Source of the DNA: Przewalskia tangutica
Lineage: Eukaryota > Streptophyta > Magnoliopsida > Solanales > Solanaceae
NCBI GenBank assembly: GCA_029844215.1
Contig: CM056738.1
Coordinates: 63,021,593 to 63,085,592 of the forward strand
Direction: 5' to 3'
DNA length: 64,000 nt
Part shown: piece after piece, positions 23,813 to 35,309 of the stretch
Layout of the letters: every line of letters begins with the position of its first letter
How positions within the stretch are numbered: the first letter of the stretch is position 1
Notes under the pieces: generated by a model
Database searches by the model: none
Seen by the model: the letters and a program-made list of their open reading frames with translations, nothing else
Told to the model about the DNA's origin: nothing
Program-made: the position numbers and the translations under genes

Positions 23813-24543
23813 CTAATCAAACTCGCCTGCAGGCGCATAGCTGGAAGGTGACGAACTACCCACCTGCATCAAGGCAAAGCCCCCCTACTAGGTCACCCAT
23901 TCGACACCTGGCCCTGACGGCCACAGGTACAACAAGTACCAACTAAAAGACGACATTCCCCGGGATGACGTCTGTCCCATAGTGAATCGAAAACCCTGGA
24001 GTTCTGACCAACTCCTGTATACCCCGAATGTCCTGAACTCCGTGGAAGACCACTCTGCACTGGCGGAGGTGCATAATCTAATCACGCGTGAGGTGACTCG
24101 CCGAAAGTTACCAAAGGACCTTGCCGCTCGCCCTCTTCGCTGTCCTTCGTTAACCCGCCGATCTCTACGCTTGGCTCGCGCGCATAAGCCCGCATACGTG
24201 CCATGCTCAAGCTTCAATCAAGAATTACTCTTGCACAACCTCTTTTAGATAGTCCTCAAGACTCGCAGACATCGGTATACTCTCCGTAGCCAAATCTATA
24301 GCTAGTAATGTGGTCGCTTCTTTGCAATCCATAATCTCTGCTCGCCGTGAACCGGGCGTCCAAACATCGCGCCGCAGAGGAACCGCCGCCGCCGCGGTTA
24401 AACTCGGGGCTAGCGACGTCGCAGAAATCCCGAATGAAGCACTACCCTAGGTAATGATTGGGCCTGTGCCTCGCAACCTCTCAACTCAACTCGCAGCCTC
24501 CTCGGCCGCCTTGCCCTCCGCCCGGTTGCCCTACGCGAGGCAT
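23813..24543 (-). pseudogene. gag: gag, broken and shortened, element D
   Basis: ATG at 24543 gives MPRVGQPGGGQGGRGG, as in G; the aligned terminal stop is TAG at 23813-23815. At 731 bp it is about 500 bases shorter than gag of C, G and I. The retrotransposon-gag core (WFDSWELSRGEH... region) is missing, while a SLEDYLKEVVQE-like piece (reverse, ~24250) and the RAARSFGNFRR linker (24217-23888) remain. The zinc knuckle is degenerate, with CCTCGRQGQ where CxxCGxxGH is expected. Confidence 0.7.
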
Positions 24544-24651
24544 AACGAGCAAGGAAATAAATACGCCGAGGGTCTAACTTACAAAGACCTCTAAGGCACG
24601 ATCTCGAGTGAGAAGAATAGAAACCAATCCTAAATATCCTATAGCCTCCTC

Positions 24652-24685
24652 GATTATTGGCGTGGTGCACAACACACCGATAATC
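24652..24685 (-). other. Leader stem-loop with GUGCAC loop, element D
   Basis: Reverse strand GATTAT ... GGUGUG UUGUGCAC CACGCC ... ATAATC. The third inner pair is U-G, so pairing is kept although the sequence differs from A and C. Confidence 0.72.
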
Positions 24686-24728
24686 AAGACTTCATCGATA
24701 CGGTCGTAGACACTTTCCGAGGATTAAT

Positions 24729-24740
24729 CGCTCGATACCA
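24729..24740 (-). other. Primer binding site, element D
   Basis: Reverse strand TGGTATCGAGCG, the same two-site departure from TGGTATCAGAGC as in B, G and I. Confidence 0.72.
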
Positions 24741-24744
24741 CTTT

Positions 24745-27700
24745 TGTCACGACTGCCCGGCCGTGGATCGTGCCTTACCCCGCACCCTAGTGATACAACA
24801 TCGAGTAATCACGAACATAAAACACATACATGAAACAAATGAAGTACAAACAAGACTGAGGAAAACTTGCCTTTCGATATATATAAATAACAACTTTTTC
24901 AACATGAACAGCTTTAATTTTTTTTTTTTACAAACCCCGCCACAACAAGATTACATGCACTTCTAAGAAATGATACGACAACAATGGCGGACAGGGCCCC
25001 GCCATACCCTCGAATGTAAACACCTACAACAACAGGGACTATACCATCGATAAGCCTCCGAGAAACGGAGCTTTCCCAAACGCCGAACTGTGACCCTAAG
25101 AGCGAGGATCAATGATCGTGTACCTTTACTCGCGGATGAACGCAGCCCGGGCGAGGTCAAGACAACAGTACCAAGTATGTGAAATCAAAATAAATATCAG
25201 AAATGAAATCATAGTAGTCTATACAAAACAGAGACATGTAAGATAACCAAACTACGCTCACCATAAATAAGCAAATATGTCAAGTCGTGACTCACGCCTC
25301 AAAGTTATCACAATAAAACCGCAGACGGTAAGTACGAAGGCATAGCCGACTACTAAGACCCACGCATCAAAAATACCACAACCGTATCCCGAGGTCTTTC
25401 TGCACCGCACTACATGATCGGCTCGCCACTCGCCCGCAATATCAATGCTGCGTCTATCCTCGAACTCTCGCAGCCCGCATAGGTCACACACGACCCGCAT
25501 GAGGTATTCTCGAATCATGGTCCTGCATCACCGAGGTATACCCCGCATCGAAGGCAGCTAACCCTCGGTATCCGCCTAGGCTCCCGCAACCCGCATAGTC
25601 TCAAAAGACCGCATAGTCTCAACAGACCGCATAGGGAATCCCCGCATCAGGCTAAACACCCGGAATGATCAATCCTGGAGCTACCGCACTCCGCATAGTC
25701 ACGAGGACCGTGATAGCCGTAAAGACCGCATCGGGTGGCAAGCCCTGTATAATAAGTCAAAGGGTATGTGATACAATAATAGTACAACGCTTAACGCTTA
25801 ACAACGTAAGCACAACAAGAATGACCCCCTTACATCACGATCACACAAGATACTAACACACGTAGCCTCCTAACATTTTCACTTATCACATCAACAAGAA
25901 AGTATTTACAAGGCTATCTCAAACCAGCACAATCAAGTTATTCACACAAGGTACTTTAAGCTATCAAGTTCTGGTATCTTCCCCTAAAGTACTTCATAAA
26001 TTAAATCTTTTAAAAGATCCGTTGCTTTCACATAAGTCAAACAATACCCCTAGTATAAAATAGAGTGATATCTTTTTAAATAAACTAAAACACTTACCTT
26101 TGTAAAATCAAGTAACAACATTATTTCCCAAACGCCCAAGTTTGCCTAATTTCAAATGTTCACGCTTCTTATTTTAGAAAGGTTTCAGTAGTTCATAGTC
26201 TTATTCATTTAAGAATATAATTCTCTTTAAACAACTGAGAAACATAAGTCTTATATGTGAGTAGGATATTCTTGTTTATAACAATCTTATTACAAAGTAG
26301 TGATCTAGAAATATCATTTTGTCTCATCTTAGCTTCTATGCAGAGGGTAGTTTCTACTGGTTTTAATAATACTTAAGTAGTCAAAACATTTCCTTTTATT
26401 AACACCGCAGAGTTTGTCGATACACATTCGATTTCAAATCAAGAAAACATTCTTAAGCCGTTATACCTAACTTCCCATGAAGCTAGTATAACTCTTAAGT
26501 TTTTCAAAACCAAGTATTACTTCTTCTTTCAAAATGATTCAAAATCGTTTGAAATACTTCAAGTTCTTTATTAACACATAACAAGCCAGTTATAGTTCAA
26601 ATCAGTTACCTTTTAAAGACCACAAGTATTTTATTACCAACATAAAGCTGTTTATAACCAACTTCCCATAAAGCCGTTATAACACTTTATGTTTTAAACC
26701 AATCAAATACGTTTAGCACATGTACGCTCACCGCACTACATAGTTCACACATATCATGCTAGAAGAGATAGGAAGAGGTTCACATACCTCGCGACGAGTA
26801 TCGACTAATAGCAAAACGCCCAAGTACTTCCAACCGCCACTACTCCTGCCAAGTAGAACGCGCCACACGTAGTACTTCAACCTATAAGGCCACAAGGCGC
26901 TTATTAACATCAAGATCTTATCGTAGAACATTCTACGTAAAATTCAAAGACTTCCCCGCAACAACAGTAAATCTCCTCCTCTATCGAGGCCGCTACGAAG
27001 CCAACCAGTGGGGTTATACGCCTAACCCCAATCGGTACAATTCTACTCCACGCACTACTACACAAGTCTCATCAGACTACAGCCCTATGTAATTACAGTT
27101 CAGTTCTCTTCTTTAAATTCAGGCTTAAGTCCAACGACATTGCCACACAATACTAAGTTCAGTTCTATATATAGTATACTTCAACTATATATTCAAACAA
27201 TATGTAATTTCCAATTTCAATAGAGGGACAAGATAATTACCTCGATAAGCCCATAATTATCCAAGTTAAAATGTCGATCCTGGGCAACGTTTAGCTCCAA
27301 CTCCGAGCGCTCCAACCCGCTCTAAACCACCCTTAGAAGTTCTAACCAACTTCTACACAATACTCCAACTGACTATGGAGATTTTCCTGAGGGTTTCGGT
27401 TTTGTGACTGACGGGAAGTATAATAGTATTTCTGGGCTTTTCGTATAGGTATAACCTTAGAATACAACAAGGTATACGGCTAAGGTAATTTGGGCATTAT
27501 AACAATACTTTTGAGAGTATTTCTACACCACAAAAGGGGGGTATTATACGAAAACAACTAGGCTAGGGGTGTACCTCTGGCCAAGGCCTCTAGAGGGGAG
27601 GCTCTCGCCATAAGGCCACTCAAAGGGAGGAGGAAGGCTTTTGGACGAGAACCACTAGAAGGGAGAGGGAGGGATTTTAACACTTAGAATAATTTTTAGG

Positions 27701-28144
27701 ATGAAGAAGTTCATCAAAGGGAGGGGTATTTATAGGTCAAGCAAAGGCCAACCAATGGCCAAGATCAATCCATGTGTTAGGCAAGTGTAGGGCTAGGATT
27801 TACCAAACACAAATATCCTACCTACCCTTGACTTTTGCCAAGGCACAAAAAACGTGCCTTACCTTGTCCAATTCGTCCAAATGGACGATTTGAAGTCCAC
27901 CAATGAGAGGGTGCCAAGTGGAGCCCTCTTGTTGGTCCAACACGTTTCGTCTCTCGGAAAAATCCGCAAAAATTAGAAATGACATAGCCGGAAATTCCCC
28001 TACGAAAGCTGTGGAAACGTTTCGTCGAAAAACGACTCTAACCGGGTGTTGTGCATAAAGTGAAAATCGGCCAAGCCTTACTTGAAGTTCGAAATTTCCT
28101 ACGTACGTCCTCGCGTACATACTCTGGAAATACGGGGTATAACA
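24745..28144 (-). repeat. Element D 5' LTR (right copy)
   Basis: 3400 bp, near-identical to 18773-22175 apart from scattered one- or two-base gaps at C/G-rich sites. TATA at 27727-27734 on the reverse strand. No gene. Confidence 0.93.
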
Positions 28145-29757
28145 TAAGGATATCTTGGTTTTCAAAAGTTAAGAGACTTTAAGTATGTTGAAAGTATTTT
28201 GATACTTGTTTTGTTGGAAAGTTTAAGTCTCTTGGTTAAAAAGAAGTATGTAAGTTGCTAATGTATAAAGCTAGTATAACGGCTTTATGGGAAGTTGGTT
28301 ATAATAGCTTTATGGAAAGTTAATAAGAGAATGGTTTACTCTTAAGTAATTTAAGCATGTTAAGGGACTTGAAGAGTTTTAAAGAATGTGACACTTGTTT
28401 CGTTTTAAACGTATAAGTCCCTTGGATATGAAATTGTACTTGACTTAGGTATAAAGTGAATATAACGACTTTATGGGGAGTTGGTTATATTGGCTTTATG
28501 GAAAGATAAATGGCTTGATTTATTTGAAAGGCAGTTTGATTTAAAGGCATCAATTGCCTAAGGCTTTTACGAGAGAAGAAGTCACTTGATTTAGAAGCCT
28601 AATTTTATTTCTAAAAGTATTGTGACTTGTCTTGAAAAAGAAATTGTAACTTAATACTACGGTTATTAGTATCTTGGAAGTTTTATAATGAAATGAGTCA
28701 TTTTGAAAGAATAGAAGTACGTAGTACTTTGGGTTAAATTCCCGGATTTTTATAAAGAACATGTTGGTGCCTTAAGTAAACTAAAATGAGAGTGTATATG
28801 AAACAGAATAATAAGAAGTTAGGGGATTGCTTAACTTGCTTATATATTGTATGATAAGCCGGTAGTGCTTATGTTATGTGTGATAGCCGGATTTGTGCTA
28901 GTAGTTCAAGAATAATTGCGGGTCGTTCCGGGTTTGTGGCATTGCATATTTAGTGGATTTGCTACCCACGATGCGAGAAATACCTCATGCGAGTCCGTAG
29001 GGCTTATGCGGTGAAATAGTCCCACGCGGCGGGTCCAGCCTATGCGAGGAATACCTCATGCGAGTCCGTAAGGGCTTATGCGGGTGAAATAGTCCCATGC
29101 GAGGAATACCTCATGCGGGTCCACGCGATCTATGCGGGTGAAATAGTCCCAGGAATAGGATTGCTTAATGATACTGCGGACAGGTGGTCCTGTTTTGATC
29201 GTGAGCTTCCTACTTTATATTGTAAGTATACACCTATTTACTCTCATTGTTAGTAAGGCACAGTGTACTGTTAATTGAGTTATCATACATGTCTCCAGTT
29301 TTATTATTAGACTTATGATTTCATTACAGTACTTTCAGTTTCACATATTTGGTACATGTTGTACTGACCTCCTTCGGGGGGCTGCGTTCATGCCGCAGGT
29401 AGAGTACAGGTTGCTGATCCTCGCTCTTAGGATCACTGTTCAGCTGTTGAGAAGCTCCCTCCTTTCGGGGGCTTATCCCTGGTATTGTCAGTTGTTGTAC
29501 ATTCAGTGGTATGGATGGGCCCTGTCCCGCCAGGGTTGTTATTCTTAGAGGTCTGTAGTCACATTGTGGATTGGGTTGTAAAGGAAAAAAAAATGTACTG
29601 TTTTATTGGTATAAGTTACGGAAGGTGGCCTTATCGGCTAGCCTGTTGTTATTATATGTTTAAGTATTTTATCAGTTGTGTATGTTCATTGCTATTCTCG
29701 ATGTATGCGAAGAGGGTGCCTGTAGGGCACTGGGCCAAGCCCTGGTCGGACGTGACA
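28145..29757 (+). repeat. Element B 3' LTR, segment 3
   Basis: Matches 2920-4480 of B's 5' LTR, begins with D's duplication TAAGG and ends GGACGTGACA. Holds the degenerate minisatellite (28970-29155) and the hairpin-rich end (29380-29757). Confidence 0.92.
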
Positions 29758-30496
29758 AAGATACCTTACGGGCAGACTTATGAGACTTTATCGCGTCCCA
29801 GATTGGGCCGGGCAGTATAGGCGTCCCTCCACAAAGGGTCGTATTACGTTATGAAGATAAGTAAGTTATATGGTAATGAACTTAATGATTTCTCCTAAGT
29901 ATGTACGTAAGAATTTGACTATAACTCTTATTGAAAAATGGGAAAAGATAATGATGTACAATTAAGTTCATGAGTGGTAATGGCACGACAGGATCTGGTA
30001 TTTACCTTTTTATACTTGCCCCTGTCATTCTTTTGTACAGTTATGATTTATTTACTGTACCATAGTTTTCGTTCCATATTCTTTACTGTTAGACCGACTT
30101 CTTCGGGGTTGCGTTCATGTCCGCAGGTTTAGGTACACAGTTGTGGATCCGCGAGCTTAGGATCCTGGTTCAGCATTTAGAGATGGCTCCAATGTTCCGG
30201 AGCTTGTCGTCATGGTTATGTATATTCACGGGTATGGCGGGGCCTTGTCCCGTCATAGTATTTGTCCAAATCTTAGAGGTCTGTATTCATCTGTGGGCTG
30301 GACTGGCTAGAGTTGTTTTTACATTGTTAAACAGTGTAGACCCTTTCGGGTAATTTTTATGTTATGGCAGCCTTATAGGCTTGGCCTTGGTTTTAAAAAA
30401 AATGTGTTGTTTATCTTCCGCAGTTTATTATGTTGTATGAATAGAAGGGTGCCCAGGTAGGGCACCAGTCGCGGGCCCGGGGTTCGGGTCGTGACA
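29758..30496 (+). repeat. Element A 5' LTR, right segment
   Basis: Resumes A after B with the second ~57-bp unit (GGGCAGACTTATGAGACTTT) and ends GGGTCGTGACA. The stretch after TGAAC (29877-29881) is the part of A's LTR that lies beyond the window in the 3' copy, because E inserted after that TGAAC. Confidence 0.85.
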
Positions 30497-30500
30497 AAAG

Positions 30501-30512
30501 TGGTATCAGAGC
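30501..30512 (+). other. Primer binding site TGGTATCAGAGC, element A
   Basis: A perfect match to the common plant initiator tRNA-Met primer site, four bases after the LTR end. One of two intact copies in the window (the other is 53330-53341). Confidence 0.9.
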
Positions 30513-30557
30513 AGTTTGTCATCGGAAAGTGTCTACAGACCGTGTCTAGTAGAGTCT

Positions 30558-30593
30558 TGATTATCGGTGTGTTGTGCACCACATCTATAATCA
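30558..30593 (+). other. Leader stem-loop with GUGCAC loop, element A (reference copy)
   Basis: Outer stem TGATTAT (30558-30564) with ATAATCA (30587-30593), a C/T mismatch, inner stem GGUGUG (30566-30571) with CACAUC (30580-30585, one G-U pair), and an eight-base loop UUGUGCAC holding the self-complementary GUGCAC. It starts 45 bases after the primer site. Retroviral RNA dimerisation stems have this design and place; for these elements the function is inferred. Confidence 0.75.
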
Positions 30594-31899
30594 GGAGGGT
30601 GCAGGACATTTAGGATTGGTTTACATTATTCTCACTCTGAGATCGTGCGATATAGCTGTGTGGTTAGGGTCGTCTCTCCCTAACAAGTTATGTTGTTTGC
30701 AGCTACGAGGAAGGCAACAGTGACCCAGGAAAGATTATGTGGATTGCGTATCCAGGTTGGTAATATTTGTAGTATAGTTGGTATTATGACATACAGCTAT
30801 ACCGATTTATGTATGAGGGTCAGACGCGTGTTTCCTAGAACGATTTTAGATTACCAGAAATTGGTAAGGACTAAATAAATACCGGGAGGGTATGAAACAG
30901 TTTAATGAACTCTCATCAAGGTTTTACGTACTAATTTGAGATAATTAGGAGATGATGAGTTGTCTGAGAAGGTAATGGACCCTTAAGAAGTTATAATTAA
31001 GGGACGTAATAGAATACTATGTTAATAAATTAAGCTACGTGGTATGATTAAGAAAATGGTACGGGTGAAACCCGTATGGAGTAAGTATGGTTGTTGTGAT
31101 CAAGACAACACGATTATGGTATTATGAGGAGTTATTGTACCCGGTTATGGGGGGACTGATAAGATAGGCGTGGAACAGGGAAAATTGCGAGCCTAAGAAT
31201 ATTGTTAACCGCCGAGACCTTAGGTATATAAGGCCTTCTCGGGCAGTAAAAAGTTAAGACAGACCAAGGATAAGAGCTAACTGCGACGCCGAGTTGGGTT
31301 GAGGGCCTATTAAGGGTCGCCCCATAGCCTGAAATGGAATGGAATCAGTTGGTAGTAGTCCCGCTACGTGACAGGGCGAGGGTGCAAGGCCCGAATCTAG
31401 TTAATCATTTTACGGGTTCGTGGACGCATTCCACCGAAACCAGGTTGTGAGAGCTGGAAATGGCCTTATGTTGTTTAATTTAGTAGCCCCAAAGATTGGG
31501 GGCCAAATTTAGTATGGAAGTTATGTATGTATGCTAGTATGAGTTGGAAGTACGGAAAAAGTACGACCAGTAAGAAAGATAGCAACCAAGTATAAAGGAA
31601 TAGAGCCTGAATCCATAAGAACCTTTCGAGGTAACTACACCCGTGAGTGTTTGGGGTGGTAGCTGAGCGGGTATATGAGATTTGCCCGGTGATGATACAG
31701 TCGTCAGACCCTAGTAGACCTAGTAGAGATGATTACGACAGACTTTGAGGTCATTATGAGTATGGACTAGTTGGCTACGTGAGTGTCAAGGTTGACATTT
31801 GGTATAAGTATTGTTATGTGGCCATGGGTGACATATGTTGTATGAAGGGTGTAGTAAAAGGAGACTATGCCGCTATCTAATTAGATTGGACTCCGAAAG
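30594..31899 (+). other. Element A internal region, non-coding, pol deleted
   Basis: Aligns with B 4574-5745 and then, from about 31790, with B's last 150 bases (TATAAGTATTGTTATGTGGCC). B's intervening ~2.5 kb of pol is absent. No gag or pol motif was recognised in any frame, and the longest frames are under 70 codons. Confidence 0.7.
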
Positions 31900-31935
31900 A
31901 ACATTCGGGGACGAATGTTTCTAAGGGGGGAAGAA
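31900..31935 (+). other. PPT-adjacent hairpin and polypurine tract, element A
   Basis: Arms AACATTCG (31900) and CGAATGTT (31912), then AAGGGGGGAAGAA (31923-31935) immediately before the 3' LTR. Confidence 0.9.
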
Positions 31936-34900
31936 TGTTACACCCCGTAATTCCAGGACATGAATAAGAGAATAGACGCGAGAACACAAGACTTGAAAAT
32001 TGGTATGAAAGGAAGAATTGTGTTTCCGACGGAAAATCTTTCGAACGTCGGAAAGGAAAAATGTTCGTTGAGGAGAATTGGATTCTCAAAATGAATTAAT
32101 TGAAGAGGATGGAACTTATTAACATATTGGAAATTTATTTTTACGGATTTGGTCATGTGGGGCCCACCCGAGGAATTTTACGTTTTGTGGGGCCCACGAG
32201 GGTTACGCAATTTTATGGATGAATGGGAGGGCGACACGTGTCACCCCCCCCCCCCCACACATGGTCTTGCACGAATTAGTCCAAGGGTAAAATGGTCATT
32301 TGACCAAGGTATAGATGACAAAGTCTTGCAAGCTAAGAGCTTGATATTGTTGACTAAGTCCAAGGGCCACTTGGCTTGATCTCCTTCATCCAAAACCTAA
32401 CAAGTGTTATAATCTAGACCCTCCAATTTGTTATATAAGAACACTAGTAGCAAAACCTGTCTTAAAACTTAGAAAAATTTTAGAGAATTTGAGCTAAGGC
32501 ATTAGGAGCTCTCGGCTTTGAGCTCATTTGAACAAGAAAATTTTTCAATTGTTGTCCAATATTCACAAGACTTTAACCCAATGTTCCTAGAGGTATTGTA
32601 AGGATATCTCAATAGAAAGATCCCGAAAAAACGACGTTTTCACGTTAGTCGCAAGGCGAAACCCTAAGGTGTTCTTCAACTTTGAAGATGGAACTTGAAG
32701 AGGAGTTCTTCATAAGCTTCTAAGGAGTGCTTGGAGCGGATTGGAACATAAGGAAAGGAGCTAAGAATTGCTAAGGAACGACTTTGAATCTTGGATTTTA
32801 TAAGGGCTTGTAAAGGTAAAAATCTGTCGTTTTAGCTATTAAGATTACTTATTGTTGTAGCTTTGGATATTAACAAGCATGAGGTATATATTATGAAGTT
32901 TGATAAGTGTATTGACTATTGGAACCCTAATCCGAAAACTAGTATGTTTAGCCCCTAAGATTGTAATTCAATTGGATTATTAGTTTAAGTCGTCACATGT
33001 TATATAAAGAAGGAATTATAATTGTTAAGTTGTTCATGACTATATAACATGTTAGACCTAAGAGGTTGGATTGAAAAAGAATTGGAAAGGACTTTGTGTT
33101 ATTGAATAAGTTAGCCGAGAATGGCCTTGATTAAGGACTTAGTTGGTATCAATTGTTGGGCGGAATTTTACACGTATTGTAAGGCGTGTAATCCCCTTTG
33201 TATTTGCTGAATTGATTGAGCCTTAAAAGTGGCGTTTGATTATTGATTTTCGGCCTTAAAAAAGGTGGCAAAGTATGTAGACACAAAGGAAGTGCTGTCC
33301 GATTTTTCGTAGAATTTAGTGACTTTGCACTTAGAATATTCTACGTTTGAAGCTAGAGGTTAATGGACGTATTATGGTCATTATAGGTTGAAGTACTACG
33401 TATAGCGTATTCTACTTAAATGATGGAATAGCTATCAAGGTTAAAGTACTTTGGAGCATTTTGCTACTTGTCGATAATCGTCGCGAGGTATGTGAACCTC
33501 TTCCTTCTTTTGACATGACTATGTATGGAATATACATGTGGTACTATTTCATGATTCCTTCTACTCTTAGAAGTTAAGAGGTATGTATGTTGATTTGCTC
33601 TACATAAAGGTTATGTCTAAGTTATCCTAAGTTCTTACCAAGTCTTATGGGGGATGTTGGTAAGAGTCGTTAGGAGGTATTTGGAGCCAAGTTGACTTGG
33701 CTAATTTACGGCACGAATGAGAATAAGTATCGAACAAGCCATTGCAGCGTTAATAAAGGAAAATGTAATGACAATTAATTATGTTAAAATGAGTAGAATT
33801 CTCCATCTGCATAGAAGCTAAGATAAGACAAAATTGTATTACATTTTCTAGATCATGGCTACTTGAATAAGATCGTTATAAATAAGTATAACTTATTCAC
33901 AACGCAAAAAAGTATATGTTACTTAATTTAAAAGAGTTTACAATGCAGTTTTAAGACTATGCACCTCAAATTCTTAAAAGGTTAAGAAACTTTATTTTTC
34001 AAGTTATGGGACTTGATTCTTAAAGGAAGAAATGAATTGATTTAAAGGTATAGAATACTTGATTTGGAAAGTATTGATTTCTTGCCATTCTAAAGATAAG
34101 AGACTTGATTTCTAGAGTTAAGGAAGCTTGATTTCAAAAGTTAAGAGACTAGAAGTATTTTTGAAAGCTATGTAAATTGATTTGAAAGTATAAGTCTTTT
34201 GGTTATAAAAGGAATGAATTTGTCTAAGACATAAAGAGTTATAACGACTTTATGGGAAGTTGGTTATAACAACTTTATGGAAGATTAAAAGAATGATTTC
34301 CTCCAGTAATGTAAGCAAAGAAATGACTTGAAATAAAGAAGGGCAAATTGTTTTAAAGGTACCAATTGCTTAAGGTTTTAAAGAAAGAAGTCATTTGATT
34401 TAGAAGCCTATAAATGTATTTCTAAAAGGTATTGTGACTTGTCTTGAAAAGTAGATATGACTTGATACTACAGTTATTAGTATCTTGGAAGTTTTATTTG
34501 AAAGAGAATCATTTTAAAGGAGTAGAGGCACGTAGTACGTTGGGTTAAATTCCCGGATTTTATAATGACATGTTAGTGCCTTAAGTAAACTAAAATGAGA
34601 GTGTATGTGAATAAGCTAATAGGAAGTTAGGGGATTTCTTAACTTGCTTATGTTATGTATGATAAGCTGGTAGTGCTGATGTTATGTATGATAAGCCGGT
34701 AGTGTTTATGTTATGTATTATAAGCCGGTAGAGCTAGGTTATGAGTATGATTGCGGGGTAAACCCCCAAGACATTATACCACCTTCTGAGTATGATTGCG
34801 GGGTAAACCCCCAAGACATTATACCACCTTCTGAGTATGATTGCGGGGTAAACCCCCAAGACATTATACCACTCCATGGATTTGCTACCCATGATGCGAT

Positions 34901-35309
34901 GAATACCTCATGCGGGTCCACACGACCTATGCGGGCGGATACAGTCTATGCGAGGAATACCTCATGCGGGTCCACACGACCTATGCGGGCGGAAACAGTC
35001 TATGCGAGGAATACCTCATGCGGGTCCATACGGCCCTTGCGGGTGAAATAGTCCCAGGAGTAGGATTGCTAAATGATACTATGGGCAGGTGACCCTAAGT
35101 TGATCATAAGCTTCCTATTTTTATGCAGTATACCTTTATGGGCAGACTTATGTGACTTTAACGCGTCCCAGCTTGGACCTGGCATTATACCTTTATGGGC
35201 AGACTTATGAGACTTCATCGTGTCCCAGATTGGGCCGGGCAGTATAGGCGTCCCTCCACAAAGGGTCGTATTACATTATGAAAGATAAGTAAGTTATATG
35301 GTAATGAAC
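31936..35309 (+). repeat. Element A 3' LTR, segment before E
   Basis: Starts TGTTACACCCCGTAATTCC. Contains palindrome GACACGTGTC (32233-32242) before a long C run, TATA (32432-32438), the GAGGT/ACCTC motif (~33484), the conserved block (33805-33860), the CATAAAG module (34227-34275), the 45-bp array (34743-34877) and the 54-bp array (34892-35040). Two ~57-bp tandem units follow (about 35128-35240). Ends with TGAAC (35305-35309), the left half of E's expected duplication. Confidence 0.92.

Larger units (their letters stand above)
18773..28144 (-). mobile_element. Element D: LTR retrotransposon with reduced gag and integrase tail
   Basis: Complete, 9372 bp, reversed, flanked by TAAGG at 18768-18772 and 28145-28149. 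LTRs 3403 and 3400 bp; internal 22176-24744. Unlike C, G and I it keeps an integrase C-terminal remnant as well as parts of gag, so it looks like an intermediate deletion product of an autonomous element. Confidence 0.93.
1416..29757 (+). mobile_element. Element B: Ty3/gypsy element with degraded pol, split by C and D
   Basis: 5' LTR 1416-4480, internal 4481-8433, 3' LTR in three pieces (8434-9825, 18661-18772, 28145-29757). Without the guests it is about 10.1 kb. The internal region keeps RNase H and integrase remnants full of stops; I recognise no gag. It lies between two ~57-bp tandem units of A's LTR. The flanks are GCAGT (left) and AAGAT (right), so I see no clean target duplication. The two LTRs are nearly identical, with a few substitutions. 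Confidence 0.88.
1..35309 (+). mobile_element. Element A: outermost LTR retrotransposon, pol-less, split by B and E
   Basis: Segments are 1-1415 and 29758-30496 (5' LTR, its first ~1.9 kb left of the window), 30497-31935 (internal) and 31936-35309 (3' LTR, continuing past the window after E). Primer site, purine tract and LTR ends are all visible. Adding the 3' LTR part to the 615 bases that follow TGAAC in the 5' LTR gives an LTR of about 4.0 kb. The internal region of 1439 bp aligns with the two ends of B's internal region but lacks the pol part. I infer a non-autonomous derivative (LARD-like). The two LTRs differ by scattered substitutions, so A is older than its guests. Confidence 0.85.

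Noticed and set aside
32250..32262. Long C and G homopolymers as G-quadruplex or telomeric signals
   Set aside because: Run lengths vary between copies of the same LTR (for example 54781 and 60567), suggesting sequencing uncertainty; no telomere repeat is present.
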